A stretch of DNA of 64,000 nt from Primula veris (lineage: Eukaryota > Streptophyta > Magnoliopsida > Ericales > Primulaceae): contig OY821745.1 in NCBI GenBank assembly GCA_963682055.1, forward strand, positions 22,069,342 to 22,133,341. Reading direction: 5' to 3'. The notes beneath the pieces are model-generated. The model worked only from the letters and a program-made list of their open reading frames with translations. It did not search any database and was not told the origin of the DNA. Position numbers and translations under genes: made by a program. Shown here one piece after another: positions 46,295 to 56,961 of this stretch. How positions within the stretch are numbered: the first letter of the stretch is position 1; each line of letters opens with the position of its first letter.

Positions 46295-46765
46295 CGGTTA
46301 GAATTAATACATGCATAGTTCAATAGTCACCACTATTACAAGAGTTACAAGCTTATTAATTCTTCAACATAAGTGTGGTCCATTAACACCATAAATTATA
46401 AGTTTTATGAGTTAGTTGTAATGAATGATGAGTTACAACATTTTTATTTCTTGACATAATGGATGGTCAATATTGATCCTATCATGATGGATGGTTGAGA
46501 TCGAAAGTCTCTTCATGAGCTTGGGTTCTCTCTCCACCTATATAAATTATTCAAATCCATCACTTTGAAATACAAAAAAATATATAAGAAATAACATAAG
46601 TAAGGGGGAGAAACTCAACACTCAAGTCTATGTTCAAGTCTCGAGTTCACCGGCATTCCCATGGCTCAAGGTATGTGTTTCTACATATCATTCGTTATGA
46701 TAAATGTATGATCATCATGTAACAATAAAGTCCTACGAGATTATGCTAATACTGTTTGTAATATA
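46295..46765 (+). repeat. 3' LTR of the decayed copia element (approximate)
   Basis: A polypurine tract CCAAGTGGGAGA (46283-46294) is followed by CGGTTAGAATTAATACATGC, a one-base variant of the usual TGTTAG LTR start. A promoter-like CCTATATAAATTA lies inside at 46537. The 3' end is a guess from a GTTTGTAATA ending. The 5' LTR is missing. Confidence 0.45.
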
Positions 46766-46812
46766 ATTATATAAATTATAATAAATTTACAAAAAACACT
46801 TAATTAGAAAAA

Positions 46813-47153
46813 ATCCTTACGGGCATCTCATGTTATATTATGAAATGAGATGAACCACGATCTTTCCAATTTGTCATAATTTAAGTTATCGAAGGCTAGC
46901 CGCGTTTTTTCCCATCCAGATACTCTAGATAAATCTTAATATTAAGTAATTTCCGCCTTTTCTTACAAGATATAAAAGATGCCCACAAATGCATATTTTT
47001 ATATATTTTGTAAACAAAGGCGACAATTACTTATTTTTAAGATTTATGTGGAGCATCTAGAAGAAAAAGCGGCGAGCCGGCGGTAACTTAAATAATGACA
47101 GATTGTGAAGAACTTGTTCGTCTCATTTCATAACATGGCCTGGTCACAAGGAT
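46813..47153. mobile_element. Inverted-repeat MITE of about 340 bases
   Basis: The left arm (ATCCTTACGGG ... TATGAAATGAGATGAAC) and the reversed right arm (ATCCTTGTGACC ... TATGAAATGAGACGAAC) match over about 150 bases, continuing through ATTTAAGTTA and TAAATCTTAA. The target-site duplication is unclear. Confidence 0.65.
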
Positions 47154-47189
47154 TATTTATGATTTCTTTTCTCTTGTCTAGAACTACGG

Positions 47190-48013
47190 CCTAAATATAA
47201 AAAAAGCTTCATTTGGTACTCAGAATCCGTTTTTTACAAATTCACCAACACTCTTCATCTTATTAATGGTATACTTACAGTGAAAAATGCTTATAACTTG
47301 GTTAGAACCAAAGGGGCAGTGGTCCCTATGGCTAAGTTTATGTGAAATTCCATTTCACCCCCTACGATCTTCATTTTTGATTGGAAACTTTGGTGCTCAG
47401 CCATTAAAATAGGAGCATGATGTGACATTGCTTTGGCTTCTAAGTGTTCTTGTTGCGTTGCTTGTGAGGAGAATTCAATCGATCACCAAATGTGTGATAG
47501 TGATATCATCTTTAAAGGTTTGAGCTTTTTTCAGTAATTTCTTTGGTTTCACTATATTTCAAGGTGGTAATCGGAAAGCTTATGTTCATAGTTGGTGTAA
47601 CAATTGTGATAAAACTCATCTAGGTATGCTTGCTTCTATTGTTCCATTTATTATTTGGTAGGAAGTTTGGTTCAATAAAAATAGACAGAGATTTGATAAT
47701 GTTAAAATGGATGATACCTTGATTATTGCTAAGGTTATATTAAGTGGCTCAGAGATTTAATCAACTTCATTAAGTCCCCAAAAGTCAGTAATATGTTTCA
47801 TAATGTTTAGTTTTTCTGTTCTTGAAATTAATCCTATTATTGTCAAGACCAAAAGACCTATCTTAGTCTCTTGGAAGTCCCCTTCCTCTGGTAGGCTTAA
47901 ATTAATTAACATAGATGGTTATGCTATTAATGGTATTATAGCTGGTAGTGGTGGTATTTTGAGGGATAGCTACAGTAGTTTAACTGTAGCTTTCTCATTT
48001 TGTCATGGCTATA
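47190..48013 (+). pseudogene. LINE (L1-type) remnant, zf-RVT and RNase H, 5' piece
   Basis: Stop-broken frames give a zf-RVT-like segment (TVKNAYNLV, then CSCC and a CDSDI piece) and then the start of an RNase H domain (GRLKLINIDGYAINGI, GSGGILRDSYSSL, 47895-47980). The reading breaks at the insertion point of Sirevirus C and resumes at 58229. It is the C-terminal end of a plant L1-like ORF2. Confidence 0.7.
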
Positions 48014-49263
48014 TGTTAGGACCAGATTTCTGGTCTAAATATTGTTAATTGTCTATTGGTTTTTACTAAATAAATCCTAACTGTTATTAAGAACTAAGAC
48101 AGGATTGACAGGTTCCAAGTACCAGTTGCAACCTCAGTTACAACCTACTAAGTTAGTAGTATTAGGTTTCAAGTACTAGTTGCAACCTAAGTTACAACCT
48201 GTGTTGACAGGTTTCAAGTAATGTTGCAACCTCAGTTGCAACCACGAGTTCCAACCTACTGCGAAGCAGAAGTCTGTCTTGTTTCATTATTCTACATTAC
48301 TACTTGTTTAATGTTAATCATTTGTTTTAAAGTATGTAGGATATATTCTCATATATTCTTAAACGTTTATATGTGTTTATTGAGAATATTAATGTGTTAA
48401 GGAAAGATGTTTTCTACAAGATATAAAGAGATTAGTTTATAAGGTTATGTTTCCTTTTAAATATAAATCTCTATTCTTATGCTTGTCCTTATCACATGTT
48501 TCAATCTTTATTCCTTATCTATATTCAGTATGATTTGTTTAAAGATTGAATGAAATATGGTGTTAAGTGTTTTATATATATATGGGAAGATATTATCTCT
48601 AAAAGATATTATCTTCATATGTTTCCTTGTCATATGCAAATACTAATTCCTACAATCAAGCTTGTTATCAATCAGGTATCAACCAATGATGATTGGAGTT
48701 AATCCACGCTGAAGAATCACGCATTGATTGGAAAGATTGAAGCCAATCAAATAAAGTCAAAGCAATCATAAAAGATCTTGAAGAAAGAAGATTGATTTGT
48801 TCTCTTTATATAGTTGATAACTAAGCGTGTAAATGTGTGTGTTCTAAATTATAAAGAACTTATTTTTCTAGAGAGAATACACGTGAGCTTTAAAAAGAAA
48901 ACAATGGTGGGATGCCATTGATTTATAAGTGATAGTTATAGAGTAGGAGCAATATAGTGATAGGCAGAAAAACATAGAGGGAGTCTAAGTTTTTCATTAA
49001 GACTTGAGTCATATATTGTAAGCTTTTTATAATATCATAATCTGGGTAAGTGCCCCGGAGACGTAGCCTAGTTAGGTGAACTCCGTTGTTAAATGTGCGT
49101 GTGAATTATTTCCAAGTACATTTAATTTTAAAACAGTTCTGTCCATTAATACACTTGGTTCCAACTGCAGTTCCAACCTCACTTGGAACCTTATACACTT
49201 GGTTCCAACTCCACTTGGAACCTTACTGCAAAACTGCATCTAGAACAGCGGATAGGAATTTCA
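48014..49263 (+). repeat. 5' LTR of element C
   Basis: 1250 bases, TGTTAGGACC to GGAATTTCA. It opens with the palindrome GACCAGATTTCTGGTC (48021-48036). A cluster of GTTGCAAC-type motifs lies at 48110-48260 and GTTCCAAC motifs near 49155-49220. TATATATATGG near 48573 and TTTATATAGTTG at 48805 are TATA-like. Confidence 0.97.
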
Positions 49264-49265
49264 AT

Positions 49266-49277
49266 TGGTATCAGAGC
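49266..49277 (+). promoter_or_regulatory. Primer-binding site of element C
   Basis: TGGTATCAGAGC two bases after the LTR, complementary to the 3' end of initiator Met-tRNA. Confidence 0.95.
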
Positions 49278-49322
49278 TTCACACTAGATCTTACTTAGTG
49301 TGGATCCTGTGTTCTAGTAACA

Positions 49323-52300
49323 ATGGACTTAATGAGGGAAGGAAACGCCTTCAACAAACCTCCATTGCTTGAAGGAGGAGTAAACTATGGAGTATGGAAA
49401 ATTAGAATGAGGTCTTTCATCAAACAGCAGAATGAACATGCATGGAAGACTGTTATGTATGGATGGGAGGCTCCAACTACCATGGATAATGAAGGAGAAC
49501 TGATTCTCTTACCTGAAGACAGATGGTCTGCTGAAGAAGACAGAAAATCAAGTGTCAACTCAACAGCCATAAACTTGATTTTTGCTGGTGTAACTCTCAG
49601 CGTATTCAGGTATATCTCTCATTGTGAAACAGCTAAAGAAGCATGGGATATTTTGCAAGTTACTTTTGAAGGAACCACTAAAGTAAAAGCTTTCAAACTT
49701 CAACAGTTAACTACCCAATTTGAGAACTTAAGAATGGAGGAAGATGAAAACATTGAACAATTTAATGGTAGAATCTGCCACATTGCTCATCAAGCTGGAA
49801 CCTTAGGTGAAAAATACAGTGATGCTAAACTTGTTAAGAAAACTCTTAGGTCACTCCCAGAAAGGTTTGAAATTAAGGTCACAGCTATTGAAGAATCAAC
49901 TGACTTAGATAATCTTAAACTTGAAGAACTCATAGGAAATCTAAGTACTCATGAACTGAAATTCTTCAAACATAAAAGACCAGAAAAGGGAATAGCATTT
50001 CAAGCTAAGAAATCTGAATCTAATGCCTGTGATAAAATGAGTGATGAAGAACAACTAGCTTTCTTTGCAAAAAAGGTGTACAAGAAGTTTTATAAGAAAA
50101 AGGAGGATGATACTGGTTCATCTAAAAACTTTCAGAAAAAGGATAACCAGTTTAAGACAGAGTCTAGGTTCAATAATAACTCTACAGGAAAGTGGAATTC
50201 CAAAGAAAAGGATAACAAAGAATACAAACCTAAAGAGATTCAGTGTAGAGAATGTAGAGGTTTTGGTCATATTCAGGCTGAGTGTGCAAACACTTTAAAA
50301 AGAAACAAAAATGCTTATATAACCACTCATAGTGATAGTGATTCTGAGAGTAACAGTGATGAAGAGGACGGTTCCAATTTTGTTAATTTCATGGGAATAA
50401 TCACTGAAAAAGAACCTACTTATGAAAGTGACTGTGAGCAGGTTTCAACCCCAGTTACAACTGCATGTGAAACATATAGCAGTGATGAGGAAGAGCCTTC
50501 TGATGAAAACATTACTAAGCAATACCTTGTTCTGTATGAAAAGTATAAATGTCTGAGTAAACAATCCTTGATCATAAGCAAACTAAATGTTGATCTAAAG
50601 GATAAGGTTAAAAATCTTACTGAGAAGCTTAAATTACAACTGGCTGAACTTACTGAAACTAAAAAGATAATAAAATTGCTGAATGTTTCTGCTTCAGATA
50701 AATTAGATGACATGCTGTCATATTCTAGAGGCTCCAAAGATATCAGTGGTCTAGGTTACTATGGTGGTAAGAGTACAGGAAAAACTACTTTTATTGAAGC
50801 TGTTGCTAAATCTAAAACTCATGATTTTGACCACAAGGTTAGAAGCTCAGTTGCAACCAGAGTTGCAACCAGGAATAAAACTCAGGTTTATGTAAAGAAG
50901 GTTGGAAGCTCAGTTACAACCAAAGTTGCAACCATGAACAAACTGAATAGCTTTAGGGATAAAAATAACTTTAGGTTGAAGTTGTGTAATTTCTGTAAAA
51001 AACCTGGTCATTCTGAAATCCAGTGTTATTTAAAAAGAAACAGAAGGTATATTTCCCAGAAAACCTGGTTGGCTTCTGTCAATAAAAATTTGAAATGGGT
51101 CTGGAAAGTTAAAGAAAAAGCAACTTTAGTTGCTAACAACAAAGCTGTTATTAACTCTTTGAATGCTGTTACTTCTAATGATTGGTATTTTGACAGTGGA
51201 TGCTCTAAGCATATGACAGGTACTGCAAGCCTCCTAAAAAATGTCACCATTCTTACAGGTAACACTGTTGTGTTTGGAGGTGGAGATACAGGTAAAATTA
51301 TTGGTAAAGGTACCTTAAACAAACCTGGAATGCCTGATATTGAGGATGTTTTTCTTGTAGATGGTCTAAAAGCTAATCTTATTAGTATCAGTCAACTCTG
51401 TGATAATGAAATGACTGTTAAATTTGACAAAGAAAGGTGTCTAATTACTAATCTTAACAATGATTTAATTATGACTGGAGTTAGATCAACCAACAGTTGC
51501 TATGTGTTTGAAAAAGCTGAAAAAGAATTGCCTCAAAGTAGGTGTAATCAAGCCATTACTAATAATGTAGATATTTGGCATAAAAGGCTTGGGCATGTGA
51601 ATTACAAAACTTTAGATAAGCTTGTTAAAAAGGAATTGATAAGAGGAATTCCTAAACTGAGTGCTAAAACTCAAAGTGTCTGTGGTGATTGTGCTATAGG
51701 CAAACAAACCAAAAGTATTCACAAAAGTACTAGTCTAATCTACACTAAGAGAGTCTTAGAACTTCTTCACATTGACTTGATGGGTCCTATGCAAACTGCT
51801 AGTATAGGTGGTAAGAAGTACATTCTAGTAGTTGTACATGATTTCTCTAGATACTCTTGGGTAGTGTTCTTAAAGGATAAGTCTGAAACTTTTGAACTAT
51901 TCAAAACTCTGTGCTTAAAACTGCAACTTGAAAAAGGTTCCACTAGTGGTAATATTGCTAGGATTAGAAGTGATCATGGAACTGAATTTGAAAATATCAG
52001 GTTTAAAGAATTCTGCAACTCCTTAGGAATATGTCATGAGTTCTCTGCTCCTAAGACTCCTCAGCAAAATGGCATAGTTGAAAGGAAAAATAGAACCATT
52101 CAGGAAATGGCTAGAGTAATGCTTAACTCTAAGAAACTTGCCAATAGATTTTGGGCTGAAGCTGTTAATACTGCCTGTCATATAGTTAATAGAGTTTATA
52201 TTACTAAAGGTACTTCCATGACAGCTTATGAAATATGGAAAGGTAGAAAACCCAATGTAAAGTATTTTCAAGTTTTTGGATGTGTTTGCTATATTCTCAG

Positions 52301-54326
52301 AGATAGAGAGCATCTTGGTAAATTTGACTCTAAAAGTGATAAAGGGATCTTTCTTGGTTATGCTCAGAATAGTAGAGCATTTAGAGTCTTCAATCAAAGA
52401 ACAAACTGTGTTATGGAATCTTATAATGTGTTATTTGATGACCTAAAAACTGTTGATGAGATTACAGGTGATGATGAACAGGCTGAGACTACAGAAAAAG
52501 AGAAAGAAGAAACTCAACAAACTGGAAGTCCCAGAGTGGTTGGAAGTCCAGTTGCAACTGAGGTTACAACTGAGGTTGGAACTGAGGTTGGAACCACAGT
52601 TGAAACCCAAAATGCTGCTGAATCTGAAGAAGAAGAAGAAAGTTCTCATGCTCAGTCAACTAGCAGGCCTCGCTATGTAAGGACTCAGAAAAATCATTCT
52701 CTTGACAATGTCATAGGAGAAGTTACTTCAGGTATGAAAACCAGAGGTAAAAGAAATAATGTTGTTCACTTTGCTTGTTATATCTCTCAGTTAGAACCTA
52801 AGAATATAAAAGAAGCTCTAGAAGATAGTGAATGGATTTTAGCTATGCAGGATGAATTGGCCCAATTTGAGAGAAATGATGTATGGAATTTAGTACCCAG
52901 ACCTTCTAATAAAAATGTTATAGGGACTAAATGGATTTTTAGAAATAAAAGTGATGAGGATGGAGTGATTATCAGGAATAAAGCTAGGTTGGTAGCTCAA
53001 GGGTATACACAAATTGAGGGAATTGACTTTGATGAAACCTTTGCTCCTGTAGCTAGAATTGAATCCATTAGGATGCTACTATCTCTTGCATGTCTGTATG
53101 ATTTTAAACTGTTTCAACTTGACATAAAGAGTGCTTTTCTTAATGGTGTGATTAATGAAGAGGTTTATGTCTGTCAACCTAAGGGATTTGAAGATCCTAA
53201 CTTTCCTGAACATGTTTATCTGCTGAAAAAGGCCTTGTATGGCCTTAAGCAAGCCCCTAGAGCTTGGTATGATAGATTAACCAAGTTTTTACTTGAAAAA
53301 GGTTTTAAAAGAGGGGGAGTTGATAAAACTCTGTTTACAAAGAAAACTACAGAGGATATAATTGTTGCTCAAATATATGTTGATGACATTGTATTTGGCT
53401 CATCTTCTACTAATAGGATAGAAGAATTCATTTCTGATATGAAAAATGAATTTGAAATGAGTGGTGGAGGTGAATTGACTTACTTTCTAGGATTGCAAGT
53501 TAAACAGAATGAGAAAGGAATTTTTCTATGTCAAAGCAAGTATGCAGACAATCTTGTTAAGAAGTTTGGTCTAAGAGAGAGTAAAGAAAAGAGAACTCCT
53601 ATGAGTACTACACTTAAACTGTCTAAAAATGATAAAGGAAAAAGTGTTTGTCCCAGTCTTTATAGATCCATGATTGGAAGTTTGCTGTATTTAACTGCTA
53701 GTAGACCAGACCTTTGCTTAAGTGTAGGAGTTTGTGCCAGATATCAAGCAAATCCTTTAGAATCTCATCTTCTAGCTGTCAAAAGAATTCTAAGGTATGT
53801 AAAAGGAACACCTCATCTAGGCCTATGGTATTCTAAAGATACAAACCATTTTCTTAGTGGCTACTGTGATGCAGATTGGGCAGGAAACATAGATGATAGA
53901 AAGAGTACTTCTGGTGGTTGTTTTTATTTTGGAAACAATCTTGTTTCTTGGTTCAGTAAAAAGCAAAATTGCATATCTTTATCTACTGCTGAGGCAGAAT
54001 ATGTTGCAGCTGGAAGTGGATGCACTCAACTAATTTGGATGAAACAAATGTTAACTGATTATAATGTTAAACAAGAGATATTAACTCTGTTTTGTGATAA
54101 CAAAAGTGCTATAGATTTAGCTAAAAATCCAGTTCAACATTCCAGAACCAAACATATTGATCTAAGGCATCATTTTATTAGAGAACTAGTTGAAGAAAAG
54201 AGCTTAATTTTAGAACATGTTTCAACTGAAAAACAATTAGCAGATATTTTCACAAAGCCCCTTGATACAAACAAGTTTGAATCATTAAGAAGTGACATAG
54301 GGGTATGTCATTATCAATCTAATTGA
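49323..54326 (+). CDS. gag-pol polyprotein of Sirevirus C, intact
   Basis: A single frame of 1667 codons starts at the ATG 46 bases after the primer-binding site. Gag occupies about residues 1-600 with two CCHC zinc knuckles (CRECRGFGHIQAEC near 307, CNFCKKPGHSEIQC near 555). Protease follows (WYFDSG near 620), then the integrase HHCC region (HKRLGHV near 751, CGDCAIGK), integrase core (HIDLMGP near 815, RSDHGTEFEN near 881, NGIVERKNRT near 917), reverse transcriptase (LDIKSAFLNG near 1266, YVDDIVFGS near 1352) and RNase H (GYCDADWAG near 1513, [22 protein letters not shown]). Every catalytic motif is present. It copies element RNA to DNA in cytoplasmic particles and integrates it. Two coding stretches contain the element's GTTGCAAC motif (50838-50940 and 52535-52610), giving VAT/VTT-rich peptide. 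Confidence 0.96.
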   Translation: MDLMREGNAFNKPPLLEGGVNYGVWKIRMRSFIKQQNEHAWKTVMYGWEAPTTMDNEGELILLPEDRWSAEEDRKSSVNSTAINLIFAGVTLSVFRYISHCETAKEAWDILQVTFEGTTKVKAFKLQQLTTQFENLRMEEDENIEQFNGRICHIAHQAGTLGEKYSDAKLVKKTLRSLPERFEIKVTAIEESTDLDNLKLEELIGNLSTHELKFFKHKRPEKGIAFQAKKSESNACDKMSDEEQLAFFAKKVYKKFYKKKEDDTGSSKNFQKKDNQFKTESRFNNNSTGKWNSKEKDNKEYKPKEIQCRECRGFGHIQAECANTLKRNKNAYITTHSDSDSESNSDEEDGSNFVNFMGIITEKEPTYESDCEQVSTPVTTACETYSSDEEEPSDENITKQYLVLYEKYKCLSKQSLIISKLNVDLKDKVKNLTEKLKLQLAELTETKKIIKLLNVSASDKLDDMLSYSRGSKDISGLGYYGGKSTGKTTFIEAVAKSKTHDFDHKVRSSVATRVATRNKTQVYVKKVGSSVTTKVATMNKLNSFRDKNNFRLKLCNFCKKPGHSEIQCYLKRNRRYISQKTWLASVNKNLKWVWKVKEKATLVANNKAVINSLNAVTSNDWYFDSGCSKHMTGTASLLKNVTILTGNTVVFGGGDTGKIIGKGTLNKPGMPDIEDVFLVDGLKANLISISQLCDNEMTVKFDKERCLITNLNNDLIMTGVRSTNSCYVFEKAEKELPQSRCNQAITNNVDIWHKRLGHVNYKTLDKLVKKELIRGIPKLSAKTQSVCGDCAIGKQTKSIHKSTSLIYTKRVLELLHIDLMGPMQTASIGGKKYILVVVHDFSRYSWVVFLKDKSETFELFKTLCLKLQLEKGSTSGNIARIRSDHGTEFENIRFKEFCNSLGICHEFSAPKTPQQNGIVERKNRTIQEMARVMLNSKKLANRFWAEAVNTACHIVNRVYITKGTSMTAYEIWKGRKPNVKYFQVFGCVCYILRDREHLGKFDSKSDKGIFLGYAQNSRAFRVFNQRTNCVMESYNVLFDDLKTVDEITGDDEQAETTEKEKEETQQTGSPRVVGSPVATEVTTEVGTEVGTTVETQNAAESEEEEESSHAQSTSRPRYVRTQKNHSLDNVIGEVTSGMKTRGKRNNVVHFACYISQLEPKNIKEALEDSEWILAMQDELAQFERNDVWNLVPRPSNKNVIGTKWIFRNKSDEDGVIIRNKARLVAQGYTQIEGIDFDETFAPVARIESIRMLLSLACLYDFKLFQLDIKSAFLNGVINEEVYVCQPKGFEDPNFPEHVYLLKKALYGLKQAPRAWYDRLTKFLLEKGFKRGGVDKTLFTKKTTEDIIVAQIYVDDIVFGSSSTNRIEEFISDMKNEFEMSGGGELTYFLGLQVKQNEKGIFLCQSKYADNLVKKFGLRESKEKRTPMSTTLKLSKNDKGKSVCPSLYRSMIGSLLYLTASRPDLCLSVGVCARYQANPLESHLLAVKRILRYVKGTPHLGLWYSKDTNHFLSGYCDADWAGNIDDRKSTSGGCFYFGNNLVSWFSKKQNCISLSTAEAEYVAAGSGCTQLIWMKQMLTDYNVKQEILTLFCDNKSAIDLAKNPVQHSRTKHIDLRHHFIRELVEEKSLILEHVSTEKQLADIFTKPLDTNKFESLRSDIGVCHYQSN

Positions 54327-55300
54327 ATACTTTTGCTAAATATGTCTGTATTGAGTACCTTTAATAAGTTTTATTTCTAAGGTTAAAGTCGTATTTTGAG
54401 CTATGATGTTTTTGTCTTGAAAAAGCCGCTTTTTTGGTGCCTCAAAAACAGATGTGAGGTAACTTGTCCTTAAAAAACCTCTCTGGTAATAGAGTTGCAA
54501 GCACAAAGTGCAATTTTTTATGATGGTTGCAAGTTCAGTTGCAACATCAGTTGAAACCTCACACTCTCAATAGTTGGTTGGAAGTTCAGTTGCAACATCA
54601 GTTGAAACCTCGTGTTAAAAATACTGGTTGCAAGCTCAGTTGAAACATCAGTTGAAACCTCAGTCTATATTATAACTGTCAAGACAAAGTCTTGTAAAAT
54701 TTTGACATCACTTATACTCTTTCCTTGATGAGGTCATCAAACTAGTTTTTGTGTAGAGATAAAAACGGATATGCTCAATTTACGCTCCCCAAATTTAATC
54801 TTTATTAGAGTTATTCTTTGATAAACATTTTTTCTTGAGTAAATTGCTAGATTTGTTTTTGTTCTCCTAAAAGTTAGATATCTGTTTAATTGTTTTTTAT
54901 CTTGAATCAGGTCAAATTTCCTTAATAAGCTTCAACGTTTGTATTTTCAAATTTTGGATGAATCTGTTTTGAAAAAGGAATGTTTTTTCTGTTTAATTGG
55001 CTGAATTTATCTTAATGCCAACTGTTTCTTGCGTAATCTTAGTATGATTTATTTTTCAAAATTCTGTTGATAAAATACTTCCTATTTTTAAGCCTAAATA
55101 TGTTTCTTAATTGATTTGCATGTATCTATTTCCTATTTCAAAAAGATATGGACTTAATTGCTCTTTATATAAACTTCTTTTTACTATCCAAAATCAACTA
55201 CTTTTTACAGAATCTCTCTCTCTCTCTAAACTGTTAAAACCTAGGTCTCTGTAAAATACTCTTCAAGGTTCTAAGTAGGGTTCCAACCCCAGTTGCAACC
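54327..55300 (+). other. Sirevirus C region between pol and ORF3
   Basis: AT-rich leader before ORF3. The motif GTTGCAA/GTTGAAAC recurs at 54527-54660 in three tandem-like blocks, and GTTCCAACCCCAGTTGCAAC lies just before the ORF3 start (55271-55290). A CT microsatellite lies at 55214-55227. Confidence 0.7.
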
Positions 55301-56587
55301 ATGTCTACGAACCCCAATTCTGATGATGACTGCACTCTAAGGGACTTCATGAACAAATCTCCAACCAGTCCTAGCTCTAAGGCAAAGGTAAATGAGTCCT
55401 CCTCTTCTAAGAAACATAGGACTAAAAAACGTGCTAGGAGGAATCCTGAGAATGAGCCTATTAAAGATAAGTTTGAGTTTGTTCCTAGATTTAATGAAGT
55501 TGATCCTAGATTCTGGAGTAGAAAATCTTATAGGAGATTTAGGGCTTACTCTAGTAAAGAAATCCATTGTGAAAGAAGGCTCAATTTGGTTAGTTATCCA
55601 CACATTCAAGTGTATGTTGAAAAAATGCTCTTTGCTGTTGGATTAGGAGACACTATTTCTTATGCTAGTTCCTACTATCCTGCTGTAGTTAAAGAATTTT
55701 ATGCCAACTTGACTAGTGGTGTCTTTGATAAAAGTAATCCTATGTTTGGAAGGGTCTTTCTGAGGGGTATTACTTTAGACTTTACACCTGAGTTGATCAA
55801 TAACTGTCTGAATACACCCAATCCTTCTGTGGATAATGCTGAGTATGATATGGAAGTTATTGCTCTGGTTCTAACTGGAAAGAACACTAGCTTTGATGGT
55901 ACTTCCATCAAAACATCCTCTCTCACACTTTGTGCTGCTGTATTGCACAAAATTGCTAGGTTCAACTGGACCCCTACCAAACAACCCTCTAGAGTTAACA
56001 AAGATATGGCCATCTTTCTGTATAAGATAATGTCTTCTCTACCCATAAAATTTGGTCATCATATCTTTAACCTTATAAGGGATTTCAGTGATGATAATTC
56101 ATCATCCATTCTGCTTCCATTCCCCTGCCTAATTTCTAGTATAATTCTGGGTCAAGTTGCTTCTATGAATAGAGATTCTCCCATTAGTATCACTAATGAA
56201 CCAATCACAGATTGTCCCTCTGCTCTCTATATTTCTGCCAAACTACTAAAAGAAGGACATGTCAATGACATTTCTGGTGACAAAGGGAAAGAAAAAGAAG
56301 AAGAACCTTCAACTGCTCCTTCAGCAAAGAAGAAAGGTGTAAGGTGGTACTTACAACAGAAGTTGGCCTACAATCAAGAAAGGAGAACTGAACTGGATGC
56401 TGATGACTATCAGATAAATAAGCTGCTGGTGAATCTCATAGATAGTGAGGATGATGACAGTAATGACACTCAAAGTCATGATGGTGTTTCAATCAGCAGT
56501 GAGGATGACAATGCAGAAGATGAAGAAGTAGTCAGGCAGAATCCTCTAAGAGAAAGACCCCCACAGTGTGATATTCCAAGTGACTAA
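55301..56587 (+). CDS. ORF3 of Sirevirus C (env-like position; plant transposon protein domain)
   Basis: An intact frame of 428 codons after pol. A basic N-terminus (KKHRTKKRARR) could be a nuclear signal. The middle (residues about 90-290) carries the putative plant transposon protein fold, with YPAVVKEFYANL, VFLRGITLDFTPELIN, LTLCAAVLHKIARFNWTPT and IFLYKIMSSLPIKFGHHIFN. The C-terminus is acidic (DSEDDDSND, EDDNAEDEEV). There is no signal peptide or obvious membrane span. It is similar in layout and identical in length (428 codons) to ORF3 of element B despite low sequence identity. Its role is unknown. Confidence 0.75.
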   Translation: MSTNPNSDDDCTLRDFMNKSPTSPSSKAKVNESSSSKKHRTKKRARRNPENEPIKDKFEFVPRFNEVDPRFWSRKSYRRFRAYSSKEIHCERRLNLVSYPHIQVYVEKMLFAVGLGDTISYASSYYPAVVKEFYANLTSGVFDKSNPMFGRVFLRGITLDFTPELINNCLNTPNPSVDNAEYDMEVIALVLTGKNTSFDGTSIKTSSLTLCAAVLHKIARFNWTPTKQPSRVNKDMAIFLYKIMSSLPIKFGHHIFNLIRDFSDDNSSSILLPFPCLISSIILGQVASMNRDSPISITNEPITDCPSALYISAKLLKEGHVNDISGDKGKEKEEEPSTAPSAKKKGVRWYLQQKLAYNQERRTELDADDYQINKLLVNLIDSEDDDSNDTQSHDGVSISSEDDNAEDEEVVRQNPLRERPPQCDIPSD

Positions 56588-56961
56588 TTCCAATGGTTGC
56601 TGACAAATAGGGGGAGTGAAGTTTATGTTTTGTTGTTTAGTTTCATTTTGATGTTTTCAAGACTTTATTCTGTTTTTCAATTATGCTGTATTAAGACAAT
56701 TTTAGCCTGTTTGGCTTTAATCTGTGTGGCTTTAATAATTCTGCAGTTTCCTTCTGAAAATATCTTGATATCTTGTTGAAGTATGAATGCCTTTAAACTT
56801 GAAACAGGTCTGAAAACTTACTGTGTGCACATACATTGTGCTTATATAATTTGCCTGCAATTCTAACATACAGGGGGAGCTTACTGATATTGAATTTGCA
56901 GGTGGTTGGGATGATTTATAAACTTTATTGATTTGTCAAAACCAATGACAAAGGGGGAGAT
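56588..56961 (+). promoter_or_regulatory. Multiple polypurine tracts of Sirevirus C
   Basis: Three purine tracts, AAATAGGGGGAGTGAA (56605-56620), CAGGGGGAG (56871-56879) and AAAGGGGGAGA (56950-56960), precede the 3' LTR. Only the last abuts it and would prime plus-strand DNA. Multiple tracts are a described Sirevirus trait. Confidence 0.85.

Noticed and set aside
55301..56587. A viral envelope protein in ORF3 of Sirevirus C
   Set aside because: No signal peptide, membrane span or glycoprotein features are visible; the position alone is envelope-like.
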